DNA of 64,000 bases from Isoetes taiwanensis (GCA_021234155.1 JAJEKV010000020.1:14815268-14879267); one strand, 5' to 3'. Shown: positions 36,176 to 46,699, numbered from the stretch's first letter. The notes: generated by a model not told the origin, from the sequence alone. Program-made: numbers and translations.

Positions 36176-37230
36176 CTAAATTGCCTCATTTTCTTCAGTG
36201 AAAAATTCTACTGGGGCAAGTTCTTTACATGCGCCTCAACCGTATGTATTCCGTACCTAGTCAATAAACCTGGATATTAAAACGATTCACGTTCTTCTTT
36301 TTCCTTCCTATAAGAATCATGAATAATAATCACCTTGTCTGGGTGGCCCATCTGGCCAAGCTCTTCAGATATTCCCCTCAGAGATGCTTCCTTAACGTTC
36401 TCACCGAGACGCATTTTCTCAAAAAGAGGTCTGTTCCTATTTTGTATTCTTCCACCAGCCATTTCCTGGTAAGCTTCCAGCAGAGTCTGACCTAGATCAT
36501 TTTTTATGAGTACACTTGCAACATTCACCATTCTCTTTGGCGGCCTGGAAAGCGGATAACAAGGCTAGCTCCTAGACAAGCAAATATATTTAGAATTGTG
36601 CCCATTCATAGCTGCATGCAGTAAATTATGAGATAAACTATTCTCAAATGTAATCGGCTAGGATAGATGAATAGAATAGAATAGAATAGAATAGAATAGA
36701 ATAAATTTTTTAACGTCCACGGCAGATCTATGCAACATGCAATATTTAACCTGCATGGCAAATTCATTATGGATGGCAATGCATGTTTAGCAACCACCAT
36801 GAAGCAATACTACTCCTACATAACCTATAGATAACATGACGACAGGCCTAGAGGGAAAAAAAATGCAAGGCCTGCATTGCCTCCCTCATACTGGATCAAT
36901 TCGACCTAGCTTCAACTTGCTGTCTTTTTTAGGTGCCGGGTTGAGATACCTGCTTCAATTACGTCTCAATTGCGGCAGCACAGCATTGTGTAGTTCCTAA
37001 GGTTTTATTTCTGAGGTATGGAGCTCGCATTTTATGGAAATATAAAGTGAACGACTTACTTTGATCCACCATGAGAAGATTGGATCCACCCGCATTTCAC
37101 CTGTAGCAGAGTCGGCAGAATCGGCTATGAAAACAAGGTGCTGCATGCAGCCTCGAGCAAGAAGCACCGGTTCCCGGTTTCCAGAGTGCCTCTCCAGCAA
37201 CAGGGGCAACCGCCATTTTACAGGCTATGA
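36176..37230 (-). pseudogene. Nudix-like domain protein, two-exon relic
   Basis: Exon 1 (about 37230-37060) reads WRLPLLLERHSGNREPVLLA, GCMQHLVFIAD and VDPIFSWWIK and ends at a GTAAGT donor. Exon 2 begins after a TTTCCAG acceptor at 36545 and reads PPKRMVNVASVLIKNDLGQT, GGRIQNRNRPLFEKMRLGEN and VKEASLRGISEELGQ, the last resembling the E-x-x-x-R-E-x-x-E-E-L core of a Nudix box. Then SF-stop-YPGLLTRYGIHTVEAHV and, after a frameshift, VEFFTEENEAI. The pattern SYPGLLTRY-x-(L/I)H-x-V-A-V and FxTEE is familiar from plant Nudix-like hydrolases. A stop, a frameshift and a phase mismatch across the intron indicate a pseudogene. The retained intron shows it was not retroposed. Confidence 0.65.
36669..36703. 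repeat. (GAATA)n microsatellite
   Basis: Seven consecutive AGAAT/GAATA units inside the intron of the Nudix-like relic. Confidence 0.9.
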
Positions 37231-37287
37231 TGGGTTTGGAGCAGTCATTGGTATATTCTAGGTATATGCTGGCATATACTTAAAATA

Positions 37288-37330
37288 TGCCACAAACCCA
37301 CCTCAACGAGGGCTTGCCCCCTTAGGGACA
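37288..37330. repeat. dispersed repeat shared with 60222-60268
   Basis: ATATGCCACAAACCCAC followed by CGAGGGYTTGCCCCCTTAGG occurs here and at about 60222, in the same orientation, about 90% alike. It is probably the end of an unidentified repeat family. Confidence 0.7.
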
Positions 37331-37429
37331 ATACAATAAGGCAGTGGAAATAAACGAGATAACAAAGGATTGAATGCACATAGGTTTTAGGGTAACTGTA
37401 ACACCGACAAGAACCAAACCACATAAGAG

Positions 37430-38557
37430 ACACATATAAACCTTATAACTAGGGAAAACAATTCCAACATCACCACTGGTAAGCATATGGAAAAGGGTTA
37501 GATTAAACAATGAGCACTCTAGAGGAAAAACAAACTAATCGACGCAAATAATCTTCACGTGAGAGATCATGCCTAATGCCATTAATTTGGATACGTGCAA
37601 TTCAGAAAAAAAAAACAAGCGATGGCGGGGCATATAATAGTGTTAATACAATTGTAACACCGCAAGAAACACCACATAAGAAAAAACATAAAAAAAAAGG
37701 ATAGATGGACTATATATCGCAAATATCAATGCATCATGAACCAAATATATCACATACATAAAACAAATACTGATGCAACATAAAATATAAAATAGACTAA
37801 GGCCAACCATTATCCATGTCAAACATAATATATACACGTTCGATATAACACGCTTGCCAAACCATGAGAATGCTCATGCATAACCCCATGTTAGACGTCA
37901 TGCCCAATACTCATAACTTGGATATGTACATGTCCACTATAGATTATAATTTTCACGAGAAATAACCTAATTTTGGAGCTCTAAAAATATGCATCATGTG
38001 AAAATGCAAAATGCAGGAAGTTAGGATACCAAACCATATAAAACTAGGGAAAAATGTGTCCAATATCACTGCTGCTAAATTTTTGAAAAAAGGTTAGTTT
38101 AAGAAATGTGAGCACTCTAGAAGAAAAATAGACTAAACTACGAAAAACAACCTCCATACCTAATATCATGCCTAGAGCCTATAACATAGGATCCATGTAG
38201 GTCTACCACAAGATAACATTTCCAAGAGAAAAAACAAGCGATAAAAAAATTGAGGGCGCACATTGGTGTTCAAGAAAAACATGCAAAATGTCGATGGACT
38301 ATCTATAACACATATAAATGCATCATGAACTAAACATATCACACTGATATAACAAATACTGATGCAATATGAAACATGAAATAAAAAGCGGTCATCCATG
38401 TCATAATATACATGCTCGAAATAATACGGCCAATAAACCATAAAGAACGCTCATGCATAACCCCATGCTCGACATTATGCCTAAAGTGCATAACCTACAT
38501 GTCTACTATAAGTTATAGTTTCTATGACGAAACAAGCAATTTGGAGCTTTAAATATG
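37430..38557. repeat. tandem repeat, period about 580 bp, with a third partial unit at 45547-45700
   Basis: Unit landmarks ACTAGGGAAAA, GAGCACTCTAGA, AACAAGCGAT, ATGCATCATGAACTAAA, GCTCATGCATAACCCCATG and TTTGGAGCTTTAAA recur at about 37447/38045, 37511/38110, 37614/38233, 37728/38320, 37870/38452 and 37970/38540. ACTAGGGAAAA, CATCACCACTGCTAAATAGA and GAACACTCTGG return at 45597-45665. Everything between 38558 and 45546 therefore looks inserted into this array. No coding content. Confidence 0.7.
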
Positions 38558-38674
38558 TAGCATTATAACAGGGGTTTTTTTTTGTGATTTTATACGCTTT
38601 TTGGCATGGTTTTCATATGATTTCATGGGCGTATTGCATGAGGCATACTAATCAGTATATCTAGAGTGCACTCC
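38558..38674 (+). repeat. module A, copy A1
   Basis: Starts TAGCATTATAACAGGGG and ends CTAGAGTGCACTCC. It is the most divergent A copy and is preceded by AATATG. Copies A3 (43918-44032, minus), A4 (48950-49062, plus) and A5 (61321-61434, plus) share the same start, and A2 (41821-41910, minus) lacks the outer about 25 bases. Confidence 0.8.
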
Positions 38675-39014
38675 GCATTTTATTGTCTAAATTCCATATC
38701 ACCAATGGTTTACCCCCATACCCTCCACAAATAAATAAAAAACCAATAAATAAATAAAAACCAATGGCATGTAGGGCTCGAGAACCTGTACTTTAGGTTT
38801 AGGTAGGGTTGTGTTTTCGACTTCTTTTACTTCTCTGAATCTTCAAAGAGGAAGGAACAAGTCTGTCCTTTGATTTCGAAGCAGCAGAAGCTCGGAGGCG
38901 AATCCGACTTTTACTACTCCTTTGATTCTTCAGTATTTTGCCAGAAAGGTTAGCTTTAAGGGCTTTTTTTTTTCCACAGTGTTTCTCCCTTGTGCATGGC
39001 ATCAGGGCAACAAT

Positions 39015-39595
39015 ATGCAGCATTCACGGTACAAAACCGGCAACAGATGGCTGCAAAATTCGATGCCAGTTTATAAACTGGAAACCGGCGTGGCCATAGC
39101 CATCCCTCTCTGCTCACACCCTAACTTCGTTGTTTGTCCAACCTCTATTCGCCCATTGCCTTGCCTTTCAGCGAATGGCAAAATTTGCATCTTGCAAATT
39201 AGCTCCTCTCATGCCGGCGAGTTAGGACAGTTCCATGCCAGGCTTCTTTCAGTGCAGGTAGCTCCGGAGGGTTGACACCAGAATTGAAACAATCACTTGA
39301 TAAATTTGTGAGGGAGCACAAGATAGTACTCTTCATGAAGGGGACTAAGGTGTTCCCTCAATGTGGCTTCTCAAACACTGTAAATCAGATACTTAACAGC
39401 TTAAATGTGCCATATGAGACTGTAAACATTCTCGAAGATGATGGGCTGCGTCAAGGCTTGAAGGAGTACTCAAACTGGCCAACATTTCCACAACTGTACA
39501 TCGATGGGGAGTTTTATGGCAGGTGTGATATTGCATTACGAGCATATCAAAGTGGAGAGCTGAAAGAGGCAGTAGAGAAGGCTATGTGCTCCTGA
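39015..39595 (+). pseudogene. GRXS14: GRXS14-like monothiol glutaredoxin with a frameshift before the domain
   Basis: The glutaredoxin domain is intact in frame from about 39203 to the stop at 39595: LTPELKQSLDKFVREHK, VVLF-like IVLFMKGTK, then PQCGFSNTV with the CGFS active site, WPTFPQLYIDGEFYGRCD for glutathione and Fe-S binding, and the C-terminus VEKAMCS, typical of plastid GRXS14. Family members carry and transfer 2Fe-2S clusters in chloroplasts. A plausible N-terminal transit region begins at ATG 39015 but lies one base out of frame and ends at 39275, while the domain frame is closed upstream by TAG at 39200. Either one base was lost or gained, or this is an inactive copy. It sits between repeat modules A1 and B1, suggesting a mobilised gene copy. 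Confidence 0.85.
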
Positions 39596-39657
39596 GTAAG
39601 TACAGATCTACAACTATTTAAATATGCATTACCTGTAGCCAAGCATTTAGTTGGTGG

Positions 39658-40133
39658 TTTTTTAATATAACAACCAACACATAACTACCATTAACATTAA
39701 TTATCACAACCATTGGATCCAACACATTTAAATTAAAATCCCCCTTAAATCCCCTTTGGTTTGGGTGCATATTCACACGGGGGGTGACGTAGGGCAGCGA
39801 GAGCCCTTATAATTATATTTTGCACGTACAAAATCAACACCATATAGTATTTTGCTTCAAATCTTATAGTATTTTGCAAATCTTGTTATACAGTATAGCA
39901 AATTTTGTACTTGCATACCCCACAAACGAGGAATTTTACGTACGGTGTAGATTAAGGAATAAGGGGTGAATATGCTTATCCAACAGCTCTCGTTGCCTGG
40001 AGTCACCCCCCGTGTGAATATGCACCCAAACCAAAGGGGATTTAAGGGGGATTTTAATTTAAATGTGTTGGATCCAATGGTTGTGATAATTAATGTTAAT
40101 GGTAGTTATGTGTTGGTTGTTATATTAAAAAAA
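39658..40133. repeat. module B, copy B1 (palindromic, about 476 bp)
   Basis: The outer arms TTTTTTAATATAACAACC and its reverse complement are nearly perfect over about 130 bases each, reaching in to CACGGGGGGTGAC. The 200-bp centre (GTAGGGCAGCGAGAGCC ... GTACGGTGTAGATTAAGGA) is shared by all B copies in either orientation. Other copies: B2 41923-42402, B4 45151-45546, B3 about 49960-50391 (right arm cut), B5 about 62335-62640 (right part missing). This is a foldback/MITE-like structure; no target duplication was resolved. A tail with hairpin GGGCCCTTCGGGCCC and about 200 further bases follows B1, and a similar tail follows B2. Confidence 0.85.
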
Positions 40134-40330
40134 ATTTTGGGCCCTTCGGGCCCTAAAAAAACCAAACATATGTAAAAACATGTAAACATGCAAAACATGT
40201 AGCAATATGTAATATCTAATATCTAGCATTATAACAAAAATAAAAAGAAAAACTAATATGAAGCCTGAGTAACTATAATATTATAGCATAATGTAACTTA
40301 ATTACATACGCTTTAAAAGCATATTATTTA
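40134..40330. repeat. B-associated tail, duplicated at 42403-42590
   Basis: TTGGGCCCTTCGGGCCCTAA followed by CATGTAAACATGCAAAACATG, AACAAAAATAAA, AAGCCTGAGTAA and ATAATATTATAG occurs at both places about 2.27 kb apart in the same orientation. The conserved hairpin next to B also appears outside B3 (about 49898) and B5 (about 62265). Confidence 0.7.
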
Positions 40331-40951
40331 AAAATTTATTAAGCCATTGAAGACAGCAAGAGTATTATAGCAATTTTGAAGCACTCAAAATAGATAGTGG
40401 CTTAAGATACGATATACATCTTCGTTGATTTGCCTATCAAACAGTCTGCAGAGGGCAGTTAGCCTATTTACTTGCGCACGTAAACCCAACCAACCAACCA
40501 ACCAACCATAATAACAACACATCAATAGGGTCTTCGCCATGCGCAGGTGGTGGTTGCGCTGATGGTGGCAGGACTAATTGAACTTGATCTTCATTTATTG
40601 GATTCTCTAGTACAGTAATGTTGGATCAACATCATGTTGACTTCAGGCATCGAAGAAATGTCGGATTGAGAGATTCTATAGTCTGCATGAACGTAAAGGA
40701 AAGAAATTGGTTAGATTGATATTAATTTAGAAAATAGAATTTTACTAGTGAAATAAAATTGAATCAATAAAAGCTTTTGACACTGTTATGCTCTACAATA
40801 ATGTTTTATTCACAAACCTTTAGTAACAAAATAAAATTGAATCAAATAAAAGCTTCAGACATTGATATGCTTGACAATAATGTTTTATTCACAAACCATT
40901 GCATGAAAGACAACAACATCAACGTTACTCTGCAGTAACAATTGGTGAGGT
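40331..40951. other. gene-free stretch
   Basis: (CCAA)n-like run at about 40489-40508 and a degenerate tandem pair ATTGAATCAA-TAAAAGCTT...TGTTTTATTCACAAACC at about 40760 and 40835. No coding signal. Confidence 0.4.
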
Positions 40952-41224
40952 TCATAAAGAACTTAGTGACACTTTCTCACGGGTTGCCTGGCTTTGGTTT
41001 AACAAGTGAAGAGAATCGGCCAGTTTGGTGATGTGGAGTAGGTTTCCTCTAACAGTCAGTGAAGCGAGATCAAGGATAGAGGGTTTGAAGCAAGCTTGCT
41101 CTGTTAGCATTCCACGTGTTGTTACTTCAGCTACAGCTATTTCTCTTTCACAATGAAACCATTGTTTATCAATCCATATGATTTTGGATGCTCCATATGG
41201 CCATCTTTGTTTGACTGATCGCAT
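40952..41224 (-). pseudogene. unrecognised 90-codon ORF between A2 and B1
   Basis: An open frame from ATG 41224 reads WPYGASKIIWIDKQWFHCER, EIAVAEVTTRGMLTEQACFK and PSILDLASLTVRGNLLHITK, ending LLNQSQATREKVSLSSL. Composition is protein-like and the frame is uninterrupted. I cannot name a family. Its orientation matches module A2 (minus strand), the same arrangement as the glutaredoxin with A1 and RPL13a with A3, so it may be another captured fragment. Confidence 0.4.
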
Positions 41225-41615
41225 TTAACTTAGAAAGCGGCATGGAATAATCCGCTTTTTGTGTGCACAAGAATCCATTTGTTGATTGAAGCTAAAGGTC
41301 GGTTACTATGAATAATTCAAAAAGCCGTGAATATCCAAGAAGTTGGAAGCAAAAGAAGGCCTAAAACTCTAAACTCTTTTTAGAATCGCAACAAATCTTA
41401 GAGCGCATAAAGTGAAGGAAACAAAAGGCGGGTTTTGCAAAGATTGCATTGTAGAATCGAGAAAACCAATATCTTGTAAAAAATACCACTATATTAACTG
41501 AAGAAACATTAAAAAACAAATACCTTTGTAAATGTGAGCAAAAAAATCCATCTCGTGATAACCTTCCATCAGCAAACATCCACTCCCAAGCAACAAGAAT
41601 CCAAGAGGGCAAGTA

Positions 41616-41752
41616 CACATGCGCATGCACATGCACATGCACATGCACATGCACATGCACATGCACAAGCAGAATACACATGCACATGCACATGCACACA
41701 CGTGCACATGCACGTGCACATGCACATGCATACACATGCGCAGTGTTCATGC
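41616..41752. repeat. (ACATGC)n microsatellite
   Basis: A GCATGCACATGCACATG-type hexamer array with interruptions. It creates His/Ala-, Cys/Met- and Val/His-rich frames on both strands that are artefacts. Confidence 0.95.
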
Positions 41753-41820
41753 ACAAACATGCAGAGAAAGACAACAACCCTCGGATTGTTTCACCCAACA
41801 AAAATTAACGGCCCATAAAG

Positions 41821-41910
41821 GCTGCACTCTAGAAATACTATTTAGTACACCTCAATGAATACAACAACGAAATCATAGAAAAACCATGTGAAAAAACGTA
41901 TAAAAAACAA
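41821..41910 (-). repeat. module A, copy A2 (outer end missing)
   Basis: From the inner end CTAGAGTGCAGCC outward to TTTTTATACG. The outer 25 bases are replaced by the arm of module B2, so B2 is either inserted in A2 or joined to it. Confidence 0.65.
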
Positions 41911-41922
41911 AACAACCAATAC

Positions 41923-42402
41923 ATAACAACCAATACATAACTACCATTAACATTAATGAACACAACCATTGGGTTTAACATATTTAAATTAAAATCCCCC
42001 TTAAACCCCCTTTGGTTTGGGTGCTTATTCACACGGGGGGTGACTCCGGGCAACGAGTCTGTTGGATAGGCATATTCACCCCTTATTCCTTAATCTACAC
42101 CGCACGTAAAGTTCCTCGTTTGTGGGGTATGCAAGTACACAAATTGGTATACCGTATAACAACATATGCAAAATACTATAAGATTTTTAGCAAAATACTA
42201 TATGGTGTTGGTTTCATACGTGGAAAATATAATCACAAGGGCTCTCGTGGAAAATATAATCACAAGGGCTCTCACGCCCCTCGTCACCCCCGTGTGAATA
42301 AGCACCCAAACCAAAGGGGTTTAAGGGGATTTTAATTTAAATATGTTAAACCCAATGGTTGTGTTCATTAATGTTAATGGTAGTTATGTATTGGTTGTTA
42401 TA
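41923..42402. repeat. module B, copy B2 (complete, centre in opposite orientation to B1)
   Basis: Arms ATAACAACCAATACATAACT and the reverse complement ending at 42402. The centre includes a 25-base direct duplication of GGAAAATATAATCACAAGGG at 42221 and 42247. 480 bp. Confidence 0.85.
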
Positions 42403-42590
42403 CCAAAAAAAAAATTTGGGCCCTTGGGCCAAAAAAAATACGTAAAAACATGTAAAACATGCAAAACATGTAGCAAATATGTGAAATCTAGTATTTAACA
42501 TTATAACAAAAATAAAGGAAATCTATAAAGAAGCCTGAATAAGTATAATATTATAGGATAATGTAATTTAATTGCGCCTCTTCACCACAG

Positions 42591-43145
42591 CATTGTATCC
42601 TGTATATGAATAGCATAAAAGCATAATTTGTCTCTTCATCACAATGTTATGAAGAGCAACTGCAATCTTTAAAATAGTTCAGCACGTAATTCATGTACAT
42701 GAAATTCCTGGATGGAGCGATGGCTTATAGCCATAGTAAATTTGGTCTGGATGCAGTTTAAAAATCCATCATGAATATAGTGCTACATAAGATAATAGGC
42801 ATAATCAGCAAGTTTCCTAATAGATCAAACCCAGCCTACCAGCTACATACTTCCCCACAATTCCTATCAAGAAAATCACTATCTATAGTAGAAAACTTTC
42901 CTGCCCTTGTTGTGAATTCTGGTTCTTAAGAGGAATACACATCTTGGCACGAACACGATCTATTTCAGGTCAGGCCTCGAAGCCAAAAATCATAAGACAG
43001 ACATAGAACTTTGGTTTTGAGTAAAGTGACTTTTGTTGAATAGAGGAAGACTCTAGCAGCAGTATTGGAGTTCTTAACTTCCCTTTTTAAAAAGCACACC
43101 AATTTCAATTGAAGCAATTTGAACATAATATCCAGAATCTATTAT
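42591..43145. other. gene-free stretch downstream of the RPL13a exon
   Basis: On the minus strand this is probably captured 3' flank of RPL13a followed by element sequence. No coding signal was seen. Confidence 0.35.
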
Positions 43146-43289
43146 TTAGTAGCTCACAGGCTCCAAAACTGACTTCACATCCTTTAGTTGTTCATCAACA
43201 ACTTTCTCAGCTTTGTGGCAAAGCCTAAGCGATTGTTTGTTCCTTTCATAGAAAACCTTAGCTTTCACTTTCCTCTTCTCTTCCAATTC
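43146..43289 (-). pseudogene. RPL13A: last exon of ribosomal protein uL13 (RPL13a), isolated
   Basis: The exon starts after an intron end TTAATTGGACAG (43300-43290) and encodes 47 residues: ELEEKRKVKAKVFYERNKQS, LRLCHKAEKVVDEQLKDVKS, VLEPVSY, then TAA. This matches the C-terminal helix of plant RPL13a (LEEKRKEKAQ-x-YERRKQ...KAEK...AP-x-xY). The protein is a cytosolic large-subunit ribosomal component. No upstream RPL13a exon was seen within the window on the minus strand, so this is a fragment. The retained splice acceptor shows copying at DNA level. It lies between A3 and B2, in A3 orientation. Confidence 0.8.
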
Positions 43290-43354
43290 CTGTCCAATTA
43301 ACAACAGGGGTATTTGAAATCCAATTTTTATTTGCAAACAAGCTTACCAGGAAC

Positions 43355-43559
43355 CCAGGTTTCAGTTTCGATTCAAGAGAATCCGGCTCCAGAAGAACAG
43401 CAACCACAAACTGTTGCACCGACAGATAAATTAATCACATGCAACCTAAATTCAGAAACCCAGGTTTCTGTTTCGATTCAAGAGAATCCGGCTCCAGAAG
43501 AACGGCAACCACAAACTGCTGCACCGACAGATAAATTAATCACATGCAACCTAAATATA
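43355..43559 (+). repeat. tandem 104-bp duplication with coding-like frame
   Basis: Two near-identical units each encode TQVSVSIQENPAPEEQQPQT and then APTDKLITCNLN. They lie in what would be the intron upstream of the RPL13a exon. A second duplicated pair (CACCCGAACATCATAAAATA) is at about 43667 and 43789. Probably non-coding. Confidence 0.8.
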
Positions 43560-43917
43560 GCCTAAATCCGACAGTTCTTGGTTTTATGCATTCCCAAAAG
43601 CTTATTAGAGAATCCGACCTAATCCATTAACCAAGCATAACAGACAAGCCCCTTCTCCATTTATGCACCCGAACATCATAAAATAAAGGTATTACAGATG
43701 ATTCAGTGGAAGGAAACCCTGATTTTTCCAAATCCGACTCCAGGAGACCCTAACAGACAAGTCCCTTCTCAATTTCGACCAGTTATGCACCCGAACATCA
43801 TAAAATAAAGCTATTACAGATGATTTAGTGGAACCCTAAGATAAAAAAGAGGGCTTTTGTTGTGAGCCCTTGGATGTTGGACCATTGAAAAAAAAAGCTA
43901 AATCAACGACTAAGAAA

Positions 43918-44032
43918 TGGTGCACTCTAGATGTACGCATTAGTACATCCATTCGAATACGCCATGAAATCTTAGGAAAACCTTTGTGAAAAGCGTACAA
44001 AAACACAAAGAAAACCCCCTGTTATTATGCTA
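43918..44032 (-). repeat. module A, copy A3
   Basis: Full-length A on the minus strand, TAGCATAATAACAGGGGG at 44032 inward to CTAGAGTGCACC at 43918. It is preceded (outside) by AATATG. Inward it continues like A4 and A5 for about 60 bases (GGCTCACAACAAAAGCCCTC equivalent) before diverging into RPL13a-related sequence. Confidence 0.85.
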
Positions 44033-45150
44033 CATATTGAATCTGAAGGTCCCTGTAAATTTCTGTTGTAGTATTCAATCGGTATGATATAGTATAAAGC
44101 AAGAGGGCAATGGTTACAATTGGCCAGTACTTACGATCAGGTAGCCATAAACCATTAACAAAATTACTGTTCTTCCATTAGCTTGGCCAGTCTCTGAGGT
44201 ACTAAAAATGAATCCAGGTGGAATTTTATTCAGCAATTGGCCAGGCGATTAGTACTAGCATATTGTTATTTGATTGTTGTTGGATTGGGATTCACAGCTC
44301 TACAATTCCATTTATTTATTGGCAACATATGCAATTTACTAATGCTATTTCCTCTGAATTTTTTGCAGCAACAAGTTCTAAGAAACAACAAGTTCTAAAG
44401 GGGATGGTACTGCATTTTCTTCTATGCAGAGCTGAATATGTATGCTTGTGTGCTCCCATGCACTTTTAGTTAGAGCTTTTCTGCCTGCTATTTTGCAGCA
44501 TCATTAACTAGTTTTTCCTTATTTCAATGTAGGAGCAGCAGCACTGGCACTTGTAACCTAAGCTTTTGCGATGCAGGCTCCCAGTCTAGGACTTCTCTAA
44601 ATAGGGCTTTTGGGAATATATTTTCACCTATCGCCCTTCTATAGCTGGCCCTTCTATCTTCACAAAGGAGAAGCCATTTGCCCATTTTTGGCGTCAGAAC
44701 CTTTATACAGACCGTTTATAAGTGTCATTGCATGTTGTACTGTATCTTTATACGGTTTCATAGTAGCTTTAATAAAAGAGTGTTCTATAGACAAAGTTTG
44801 TTGGCTTTACTTTTAGAGGATATGGGCGGGTTGATGTTGTATGATTTGCTTGAGGATATCTGCTCCATGATGTTTACATGCGTGTTCCTTTATGTATGTG
44901 TTTGATTCTCTTGAGCCGTGCAATGCAATCAAAACACATATGATGTTGTCTTGCTTATCAATTCATTACATGAGGCAAGAATAACCATGAGAGCCTTGAC
45001 AGAAAGGCAGCATGTCAAGACTTTATGGATAATGTATGCTTCTATAGTTTTGCACGTATGCGGCTCGAGTAGCTTCCGCCAGGCTTGTTGCTTCTAATAT
45101 CTCGAAGTATCTATTTCATTTGCTATTTTTCATTCAAAATTTTTTTTAAC
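44033..45150. other. unassigned interval between A3 and B4
   Basis: There are several pyrimidine-tract plus AG sites (for example TTTTTTGCAG at about 44362 and TTTCAATGTAG at about 44532) followed by short open stretches, suggesting intron/exon structure of a host-derived fragment on the plus strand. No exon gives a recognisable protein. Confidence 0.3.
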
Positions 45151-45546
45151 CTATAACACAAACCATTATATTACACGCCTTAAAATTAAATTCCCCCTAA
45201 AACCCCCTTTTGTTTGGGTGCATATTCACACGGGGGGTGACGTAGGGCAGCGAGAGCCCCTGTAATTATGTTTGGCACGTACAAAATCAACACCATATAG
45301 TATATTGCTTGAAATCTTATAGTATTTTGCAAATCTTGTTATACAGTATAACAAATTCTATACATCTATACCCCACAAACGAGGAACTTTGTGTACGGTG
45401 TAGATTAAGGAATAAGGGGTGAATATGCCTATCCAATAGCTCTCGGTTGCCCGGAGTCACCCCCCGTGTGAATATGCACCCAAACAAAAGGGGGTTTTAG
45501 GGGGAATTTAATTTTAAGGCGTGTAATATAATGGTTTGTGTTATAG
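45151..45546. repeat. module B, copy B4 (complete, 396 bp)
   Basis: Arms CTATAACACAAACCATTATA and its reverse complement ending at 45546. The centre is as in B1. The arms differ from B1/B2 outside the GTTTGGGTGCATATTCACAC core, so this is a subfamily. Confidence 0.8.
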
Positions 45547-46695
45547 GTCATGCCAAAACTCGAAATATAGAAAACTAGAAAACCACACCATATAGAACTA
45601 GGGAAAAAAGACAAACATCACCACTGCTAAATAGATGAAAAGGGTTAGTTCCAGCAATGAACACTCTGGCAAAAAAACAAACTAACCTAAGAAAATAACA
45701 CGAACACGAACCACTTATTGTGAGAATCTAAAATGAATAAGCAGAAGGGGGAAGGCGTCCGTCAAACTCAAACCAGTAAATCAACAAGGTGAATCAAGAA
45801 CTATACAAGCCTAAACCGACAAACCAAAAAGCAAACCACGAAAAATGCAAGCAATAAGAAAAGAAAACATATCAAACTAGCTAGATCTAGAGAAGATCAC
45901 TATAAACAACCGACTAATATCCATAAAAACAGGTGTAATCAAGCAAATAGGTTGAGGGGCCAAAGCCAAACATGGTCCTAGGGTAAAAAGAATCGACAAA
46001 GTCCGTGGGCATGGCAAAGTGGAAAAATGGGAAGAATATATCGATGGCTATATTAAAGGAAAGCAGGAAAATCAAATGAAAATAGGCAACAAACATAAAT
46101 ACATATTCATGGGAATGAGAAATAATGCATAATCATTATCTTAGCACTTTTCAAAGCTGATACAGAACATCACCCAACAGCCTACATCATGTAAAACATA
46201 AAAGATAAGTGGAGGAAAAAAGAATCTGCATCACGAAGAAAGCTGCGTCCATCTGAAAATCAAGTCATTATCAAGGTCTATCGGAATCGCACTCCTTGAA
46301 ATCTGGATCATGAAGAAAACTGCGCCCATCTGAAAATCAAGTCATTGTCAAGCTGTATCAGAATCACACTCCTTGAAATCTGCAAGAAAGAAAATGAGAG
46401 AAGCCGTTGTCTGATACTGAATATAATAATAGGTTAATCCACCAAAACCATAGCAAAAAGCAAAACATCAACGGTTAACTAATAGACCACACCATCAACG
46501 AATCAAGCATCTATAATCCATGCAATCACACCATCAACTAATCAAGCACCTATAACCCAAAAAATTACAAACTTATAAGAAAAATTACAAACTTAAAAGA
46601 ACCTGAGGAAAAAAGATAAAGAAACTAAAAATAAAAAAGCAAGAGAATAGACGATTAGAAATTACTCCCCTATTGTGCTTGCCAAAACTCTTTTG
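45547..46695. other. gene-free A-rich stretch
   Basis: Begins with the partial third unit of the 580-bp tandem repeat, then AT-rich sequence. A tandem pair occurs at about 46225 and 46305 (ATCTGAAAATCAAGTCATT...CACTCCTTGAAATCTG). Confidence 0.45.
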
Positions 46696-46699
46696 ATCA

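Noticed and set aside
41361-41818. His/Ala-, Cys/Met- and Val/His-rich ORFs
   Set aside because: Artefacts of the ACATGC microsatellite; every frame is open on both strands.
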